Assembly: GCA_963971575.1 (NCBI GenBank)
Contig: OZ020611.1
Location: 206,130,743 to 206,194,742 of the forward strand
Direction: 5' to 3'
DNA: 64,000 nt
DNA from: Liopterus haemorrhoidalis
Taxonomy: Eukaryota; Arthropoda; Insecta; Coleoptera; Dytiscidae
Part shown: piece by piece, positions 57,130 through 64,000 of the stretch
Position numbering within the stretch: position 1 is the first letter of the stretch
Layout: every line of letters starts with the position of its first letter
Position numbers and translations under genes: made by a program
The notes under the pieces: model-generated
Database searches by the model: none
What the model was told of the DNA's origin: nothing
The model's input: only the letters and a program-made list of their open reading frames with translations

Positions 57130-57670
57130 TGAATAAAAAATCAGTTATGGCCACCATAAAACCGAACGCCATCACAAAATATACTTAACCAAAATACTAT
57201 CTCACACAGAAATTATTTACCAAAACCGTGGAAACATTACATATACGTATGACAAAATAAATACTTAATAAGTATTATTAATTATTATTACTATAATAAA
57301 AATAAAGTAAATATAACTTAAAATTATTTTTTTTAAATGAGTTGTGGCCACCACAGGATTGCCCGCAAAAAATCTTCCATTTCTGTATGACCGCGTTATA
57401 CCAAAAGTTTATTAACTGATGCCATTGGTCTGAGAAGCTTAAAAATGAAGTTTCATAACAATCCGTTTAGCCAAATTCGTTTTACACGTGTCCAAGGACC
57501 GACAGACAGACATACAGATAGATCGATAGACATCATGCTAAAAATAATAAAAACATTATGTAGGAACCTCAATTCGTGAACATCCATCGAAATTTAAAAA
57601 TGTCAAAATAGGTACGCATCACAATGCCGCCCTTATATGTATGTATATGTATGTAGCGGTTGGTAAAAAT
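57130..57670 (-). repeat. Dispersed repeat family B, copy 2
   Basis: It is inverted relative to 39408-40075: GCCATCACAAAATATA, ACCGACAGACAGACATACAG, CATCATGCTAAAAAT and GTAGGAACCTCAATTCGTG appear in opposite order. Confidence 0.7.
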
Positions 57671-58317
57671 TTAATCCATAAGTCTTAAGCGTAATAAAAC
57701 AACTACTGAAATACTATCTTTATAATATTTGAACACACCTGTCGTCTACTGGACTTTCTGAGACGGAGACTTAAAAAGCTCTTTTTTAACAATCCGTACT
57801 TTAGCCAGCGTTCCATCGAAAAATAATCACAGCAAAAACAAATAAATAACACTGCACCACTATGACTTACTGACTTGCTGTCTGAATTATAAGAGATATA
57901 AAGAATATAGGTAATTCATATTCCCATTGCATGAAACGTCACAACATCCATCATCTATTATTTGGCAAATTTTAAGGAATTTATACTGTATTTTATGCCG
58001 CTCTAGTAATATATCAGCCCTGTAATAGAACAGTCACTCAGCTGTATATTTGTATTTCATAATAGTTAAAACTTTTTCAATGACCAGTTTAACTATTAAG
58101 ATTCGAGTGTCTTTATTAACATGTATTGGGGGTAATAAAATAATATTGTACTGGCTTTTGTTATCTTAGTAGTGTATCATTTCTGAGTGAAACGTTTGTT
58201 TTGAAAAAAAAAAAAAACGCTATTTTCATATCTGATCACATTTTTTTTTACTTTTCTGTCTAATCTGCTCGCGAAGCACTAGTAGACGCACCGCGGAGCA
58301 CAGTTTGGGAAACCCTG

Positions 58318-59090
58318 GTCTAGTGGAACGATTCCCAAACTAATTTTGTTGAGGAATATTAAAAGTAGAAGATAAACAATTATAATCAAATAATTTTGCA
58401 CCAGCTCCTAAAATAAAAGCTAATCTGGATCTCAATGTTTTCAAACGATTTAACAAAAAAAAAAAAAAAAACTATTGAAAAAAATTATTCAGTCGAAGAC
58501 CAGTTAAGAAAACAATATTAAATCTACGAAGAAGGACTTAAATTTACTAAATAATAAATGAAATAGGACATAAAATATCTAGAAACAGTATTATTTAACG
58601 ACGTATCCTAATTTAATATAATAGGTAGGAGTTTTTTAAATTAAAGGTAAGAGTTTAGATGTACGATATTACAGAAAGCTCATAGGAGGAAATCTACTTG
58701 CATAAGAATGCTTTTCTGCTCATGGTTTGGACCCTTACATCAAATAAAACGAATCATGGATCGTTATTTTTATAAAATCATATTGAGAACCGTGAAGAAA
58801 TGCTAGTAAAATGGATCTGTCAATAAGTCAACATTTTGATAAACATCGTTAAAATTCTAAATAATTGGTTGTCAGGAAATATTGAACTGAAGTTCAGGTT
58901 TAAGATTTTCATTTTATTCATTCAAGTCCCTGTCATATTTTGACCATATTTTTATATATCTCAGACTGGCAGATAAAAGAACATTATTCAAAAAATGCGA
59001 AATAATTTTTATGATTTCACCTTATTGATATTAACTAAATTCTCACAAGAGCATGTAAGTGAGTACATCTTATTTCTGCTACAGTACACA
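58318..59090. other. Non-coding AT-rich stretch
   Basis: No gene or repeat was recognised. Confidence 0.5.
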
Positions 59091-59094
59091 TGGG

Positions 59095-60050
59095 ATAACC
59101 CCATGGGATAATAATAATAATAATAATAATAATAGGTTCGCAACACCTAGATAGATATATTGGGGTAGAGAAACTAAGTTCTCCAGTTCTAGATCGCCAG
59201 CCATAGATATGAAAGTCACAAGGTCAGCGTGACTTGAGACTGAGTCGACCCAGAGCTGACTTCCCTGTTCTCCTTTTTTTTTTTCATCAAGAGAAATCTT
59301 CATAAAGACACCATATTCAGGTAGTATCAGATTCTCCACAAGTGGTACACCGACTAAAACCCCTGCTTGCCTTGAATTCGCCATGAAACTGTCGTAATGG
59401 TCCATTATTCGTGACGGATTGACTAGTTCTCCGTGTCTTATTTCTTCCTTTCGTTCCTACTGTCTTCTACATCCTGGTACTGCTAGGTTGTTCTTCCGGT
59501 ATTTCTCCGTCTATGTCTCACTGAGCACGCCCCTTCGGGTGTCCGGCAGTAGGCGTCCATCTCGGGCTTTCGGAATTTGTCCTATTTACCAGATTATCTA
59601 GTCCGAATACAAAGCGTACTCGTTGAAGTCTCGCGTAGTTTTACGCACGTATCCCCGAGGTATCGCTAGGTGACTAAATGCCGTACCCACACTCTCCGGA
59701 TACGGGTGTCTATAACCCGGCTTTAGAACTTCGCGAGCGATCTCGTGGGTGAATCGGCGACCTGAGACTCGCCTTGTTCCCTGCGGATCTGTTCTTGACT
59801 CTTCCATTTGCTCAGCTTCTGCCTGACAAGGAACTCTCTGATCTTCTTTCTTGGGTCTGGGCTTTTAGGTCTGACGTGCTAGACTTCGCACCCACTCCCC
59901 CCAGAAACACTCTGAGAAGGCACGGGCTTAGGGCATCTGTCCAGTAAATTCGGACCTCGACCTCTTTACATGGTTACTCGGTCCGAGTATAACCCTCCTG
60001 TTCCCTGTTCTCCCTAGGCAACCGTCTTACCACGGAGCCACGGTAACTGC
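59095..60050 (-). mobile_element. Unclassified retroelement-like repeat with (ATT)n tail
   Basis: On the minus strand the segment starts near TACCGTGGCTCCGTGGTAAG, which looks like a tRNA-type A box. It is clearly GC-richer than its surroundings and ends in an (ATT)n tail at 59108-59135. Its last part is also found at 566-661 plus 2522-2565. Two moderate minus-strand frames (59807-59598 and 59405-59079) have plausible composition, but I recognise no domain. It may be a large SINE, a LINE 5' region or a composite; no target duplication was found. Confidence 0.55.
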
Positions 60051-60870
60051 ACTTTTTGTTCTCAAATTTCATTTATTTCATATTTTTCGATTTTATATTA
60101 TTAACTATTTTTATTATGTCTATTTTATATTTGTCAACAAATTTTAGTTCAGTTGCATTTACTCGTCCCAAATTTGCATTAAGAAGCCTTATAAAGGAGC
60201 CGAGAGATGGACTAAGTCCCGGTAAAACAATCATTTCTGGTTCGTGAGGACAAAAATTCCGCCCCACTCCCCGGAAAATGACTACTTCGGGCTTGATTAC
60301 AGAAAAAATTGCGAGTAGATAGAAATTGTTCTATATTTTTTCTGTATTATAATATATTAGCTATTATATGTGACGTGCTCATTTTCCACGCGGAAGCTAC
60401 TGATATAAACGCCATAATGGGGCCCAAATACTGACAACTGATAACAGCTAACTATATAAGCGAAGTGTGCTGTCAAATTGGGTCTAGGCCGGATCTATAA
60501 ACACTATTATTTCAATTATTATTACGTTAAATATGAGGTCAACTATGACGGATGATCGTTTATCCGATTTGAGTATGCTAAGCGTGCCCAGGGCTGAATT
60601 CTAGACTTTATAGAAAAAATCATTAATGGCAATTTTCAGTTTGCCAGTGATTCCTTCAATTTCTATTTAAACAGTATTCTGTATTTATAAGTTTATTTAA
60701 TAAATACTAAATATTTTTAAATATATGACTTCAAATTTTCGCCCCCCCCCTTGGAAAAATTATGTGGCATTGGTGCCCTAAGTTAGAGTATCAGATTAAT
60801 AAACCGTCACCTGTAAAGTTATATAAATTGACAAATATGCTTTTGTCCGCTACCAGATTTCATATTATAC
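60051..60870. other. Non-coding stretch
   Basis: No gene was recognised. Confidence 0.5.
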
Positions 60871-62064
60871 TAGATGGCGCAAAATGAACGTTTGAATCCT
60901 TATAATTTTTTTAAAAAATTTTTGCAAAGAAGACTTGGAGAATTTGAAGTGGAACAATACACACTGGAAAACGAACCAAGATCATCGATCTATATTTTGA
61001 AAATCAACGGTCGATTATTTTGACTCAGAGTGCATATCGTCGATATTTTAATCTGCGGATTTGATCGTCAGAGCCAACAATAAACCATCTGGTTGCAAAT
61101 TTTCGACAACAAGGGACAGTAAGGAACCTTCCTGGTATCGGAAGATGACGTACGGCTCACACGGATGAAAATATGGAACTTGTACGGGAGAGTATGCAGG
61201 AAGGTCCAGAAACATCAACAAGGAGACATTCGACACAACTTGGGCTATCACGGAGGTCGCTGCAGAGAATTTTCGGTACATTACGCGTGTTCTCATATAA
61301 AGTGCAGCTTGTGCAAGAATTAAAGCCGACCAACTACTAGCAACGGCTTGATTATGCCATTTTATTCCGGCAAAAAGCAAACGAAAATCAAGATTTTATT
61401 CTCAACTTGATAATGAGTGATGAAGCCCATTTCCAATTAAATGGCTTCGTAAACAAGCAAAACTGCAGGATCTAAGCTACGGAGAGTCCAAGAGCACTTC
61501 ATCAGCGACAATTATACCCACTTAAGTGTACTATTTGGTGCGGTGTATCGGCCGAAAGGATCAAGTGCATATATTTCTTTGAAAATAAAGACGGTGTCGC
61601 AGTTACCATCAATAGTGCTCAATATCGAACGATGTTCGAATATTTTTAAGGCCAGCTGTGGAAAACCATTTAACCCTGTGGTTCCAACAAGATGGAGCCC
61701 CAGCGCATACTGCGAGGAACTCAATGGCTTCCACGTTCACCGGATTTAACCGATCCTGACGGAGATATTTGAAAGAAATAGTGTACATTAATAAGCCAAG
61801 AACCATCCCCCAATTAAAAAACAACATTCGCAATGAAATCGAGGCCATAACACCAGAAATTTTGCGAAAGATTATGGGAAATGTTTTGAGAAGACCACGA
61901 CTATGCGAAGCAAAAAATGGCCACCACTTGCGTGATATCATTTTTCATAATTAAACCAAAAATATTCCCCATTAATATACTATATTAAAAAAAAAATGTA
62001 AACATTATCGCTTAAATACAAAAGTTATAAAGAATTGAAACTACAATGTTCATTTTGCTCCCTA
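60871..62064 (+). mobile_element. DD41D-type mariner-like element, diverged copy
   Basis: The ends TAGATGGCGCAAAATGAACG at 60871 and, inverted at 62064, TAGGGAGCAAAATGAACATT. The terminal sequence differs from the CAAGGTGTCTC elements at 25.3 and 29.3 kb, so this is a different subfamily carrying a related transposase. Confidence 0.75.
60873..61954 (+). pseudogene. DD41D-type mariner transposase, heavily broken
   Basis: Plus-strand pieces align with the copies at 25.4 and 29.4 kb. First is IMSDEAHFQLNGFVNKQNCR (first catalytic Asp), then YFFENKDGVAVTINSAQYRT and FQQDGAPAHTA (second Asp). Next is QWLPRSPDLTDPD, where the spacer before the third Asp is shortened by deletion. The C-terminus reads YINKPRTIPQLKNNIRNEIE and ends GHHLRDIIFHN. 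There are several stops. The N-terminal DNA-binding part is not readable. Confidence 0.8.
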
Positions 62065-62690
62065 TGTTCGCCCTTTTGTTCTGCACTATAGGCATTTTTC
62101 GAGTGCTCTGTGTTTTCATGTTTTTCGAAGTTTGCTTCGAGTATTTTTACCATGGGTGAGTCAAATAAACGAATGTGTTGGGCAAAATTCATTTTTATAA
62201 GTTTTGCCTGTTGGCCTTATTTGGATACGTTGTTTGGCAACACAGTAGCACGAACATATTTTGTTTTACTCACTTACCGTTCAATGTTCTTCTTTCGTTC
62301 ACTAATAATTAAAAAAGTTCTATGTTGATGAATTGTCTTCTAAATATAAATTCCATCGCCTATATTTCACAAAATTTATTTTCACTAATATTAACACTAA
62401 GAGTCTTAGAAATTTACTAGATACAGTAAGAAAAACAATGATATTTTCCAGACACGCGCGCAACTCGGACAACTTTAATAAACTGTAAAAGTTTCATGGT
62501 TAGTTCATTTTCACTGATAACAAAAATTGCTATCTGTCATTATACAGCTATCATATCATAAACTTAATTCAATGATTTCAGATTAATTTGTTATCTTGGC
62601 ACCTTGTATCTTAAATATTTAGTTTATAAAAAAGGCTATTTGAAAAAAAAGAATTTTGATTTTTTGATATTATTGTTTTTCAGAGGACGT
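62065..62690. other. Non-coding AT-rich stretch
   Basis: No gene or repeat was recognised. Confidence 0.5.
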
Positions 62691-62694
62691 GAAA

Positions 62695-63440
62695 GAGATA
62701 AAATCTGGTAAAAAGAAAAATAACTCCGCAGAAGTTTTTCAACTTCTGTTAAATTTTTACGAAGTAATGAAATAGATGCTATCTACTTTTAGTCCCATAC
62801 GTTTGACAGTATGAGGACGAAACTGGACTTTCTCGTAAATGAAGTACAATCCGTAGGCCTCTCAATCAATATTAAGAAAAAAGATATCATGCCATTCGAT
62901 TTACTTCACAAAGACAAGCATTCTATTAATAACCAGCCTATTGAAGACGTCGACAATTATGATATCGCGAAGGCATAGTTTTCCAATACTGAAGCGCTGA
63001 AGAGGCGATAATTAGAATCAATATGTCCAGATATTTTTTTAGTAAACCGAAGAATATTTGGATCTCTCTACAATAAGTCAAATCCACAAAAATTTAATTT
63101 TTTGTAGAATATTTGACAATTGTACGAATGAGAATCTTGGAAAATAATTCGATCTTCGATTTCATTGACTTTTCAACAAGTTTCCGTCAATTCAAGTTTT
63201 CGTAGAATATTACGCATATTCTAGCCAGACGTTAGCAACAATAATTGCCATTGGGTGAGAACCCATCAAAAGCTCCATAGACACAGACACTCTAACAAAT
63301 CAACAGAGATGGCGATGGATAGATGATATTCTTCGAAACAACCCTTCATACATTAACAGAGTTGTTGTAGAGAAATTAGTACCTCTCGTTTAGAATCACT
63401 AAGGAAGACACAGATTTCACAGTCAAATAGACACATGACG
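62695..63440 (+). pseudogene. RTE-like LINE reverse transcriptase relic (post-FADD region)
   Basis: Plus-strand codons give MRTKLDFLVNEVQSVGLSIN (normally L--L----GL-IN--KT--M), then NQPIEDVDNYDIAKA where FTYLG would be. After degraded sequence comes NQQRWRWIDDILRNNPSYIN (normally RRW-WIGHVLR). This order is the C-terminal part of RTE-like LINE RTs. Stops and frameshifts are frequent, and the catalytic palm is absent. Confidence 0.65.
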
Positions 63441-64000
63441 AATGTTAACCATGAAGGAGATCAGTTAAGATGACATATCATGAAAATGCCTAGTTCAAGA
63501 CAGGTTCAAATGGTAGTCGTTTGTTGAGGTCCTATGTTTCATATAGCAGCAATAAAGAACCTTATATACATAACGGACACAGAATAAATAAATATTTGTT
63601 GTAAAAGTAATAATAATATAAGGTACGCAAACTATACATTGCTAATTACTCACTTTATAGAGCAGAGGTTGGCAAATTGCGGCGACCTGGTCCAGATGTG
63701 TCGGATAACAATAGGAAAAATCTCCACAGACATGTCCCAATTATTTCACCTCAACACAGGCTCACGTTTTCGTGACCACCCCTAAAGCTGGGACACAAAA
63801 AATACCGCACATAGCAAAGATACATCTTCCTGTCCAACCGTATATTCGACATCTCGAATTCCCTTTAGGGGGATGCAGTTTAAGCCAACTCCATCAGTAG
63901 ATATACAAACAAAATTGTCTTCTTGTTTTCTTAAAAATTAAATGTATGCGTTTTTGATATTAGCTATTTTTCTATTTTTTTACCCGTGAAGGTTTTTTAT
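63441..64000. other. Non-coding stretch, possible hAT left end at 63663
   Basis: CAGAGGTTGGCAAATTG at 63663 resembles a hAT terminal repeat (CAGGGGTTGGCAAAC type). The matching right end would lie outside the window, so this is unproven. No gene was seen. Confidence 0.35.

Larger units (their letters stand above)
56757..58317. mobile_element. hAT-like non-autonomous element
   Basis: The left end CAGTGCAGTTTCCCAAACTT and, inverted at 58317, the right end CAGGGTTTCCCAAACTGTGC, with GTGGAGCAC / GCGGAGCAC just inside. The flanks TTATAGTC and GTCTAGTG are only weakly alike as an 8-bp duplication. It contains a nested MITE (56809-56986) and a family B repeat (57130-57670). No transposase was recognised. 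Confidence 0.65.

Noticed and set aside
59079..59807. Further SLC24 exons on the minus strand
   Set aside because: The two frames show no exchanger motifs, no transmembrane pattern and no consensus splice borders, and the region belongs to a repeat that is also found at 0.6 kb.

Overview
This window looks like intronic DNA from an AT-rich, transposon-dense arthropod genome, most likely an insect. I cannot name the species. The evidence is spliceosomal exon borders, several mariner/Tc1 lineages (DD34D, DD41D, maT-like), Tigger/pogo, hAT and piggyBac relics, Jockey/I/CR1/RTE-like LINE fragments, and the absence of any bacterial gene layout.

The only convincing host gene is on the minus strand. 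Two exons, 22578-22103 and 3030-2860, join in frame and encode the start of the ion-exchanger core of a K+-dependent Na+/Ca2+ exchanger (SLC24/NCKX family): a TM segment ending at a LSE-type boundary, then the alpha-1 repeat with its SAPE motif. Both have consensus splice sites and they are separated by an intron of about 19.1 kb. No other exon was recognised in the 41 kb upstream (22.6-64 kb) or the 2.8 kb downstream, so most of the window is probably intron of this gene.

Layout. 0-2.6 kb: a Tigger-like MITE, then a foldback element with long inverted repeats inserted in an older repeat. 2.8-3.0 kb: SLC24 exon. 3.2-4.6 kb: a mariner interrupted by a LINE 3' end. 4.7-6.7 kb: a dispersed repeat split by a hAT element with a perfect 8-bp duplication, itself split by a TA-flanked MITE. 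7.1-7.6 kb: a long tetranucleotide array. 8.7-11.0 kb: an 8-bp-TSD DNA transposon carrying a 290-bp satellite with alternating A/B monomers. 11.6-19.9 kb: tandem repeats, a probable solo LTR, a hairpin, mariner relics and a Tigger element. 21.1-22.6 kb: mariner relic, tandem duplication, SLC24 exon. 22.7-25.0 kb: dispersed repeats and a TTAA-flanked MITE carrying a SINE-like insertion. 25.3-30.6 kb: two direct DD41D mariner copies flanking a LINE relic. 31-36 kb: Tigger and three LINE relics. 37-48 kb: a perfect palindrome, hAT MITEs, a LINE, a piggyBac-like MITE and a mariner with a SINE-like insertion. 48-52 kb: dispersed repeats around a Tigger element. 52-64 kb: a piggyBac relic, an I/Jockey LINE, a piggyBac-like MITE, a maT relic, a hAT element, an (ATT)n-tailed element, a third DD41D-type mariner and an RTE-like LINE.

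Nothing here forms an operon-like or defence-like gene system. The value of the window is as a record of nested insertions in a very large intron, with several element families present in two or more copies so that boundaries and target duplications can be read directly. All transposase and RT genes seen are broken, although one DD41D copy keeps a 351-codon frame with all three catalytic aspartates.
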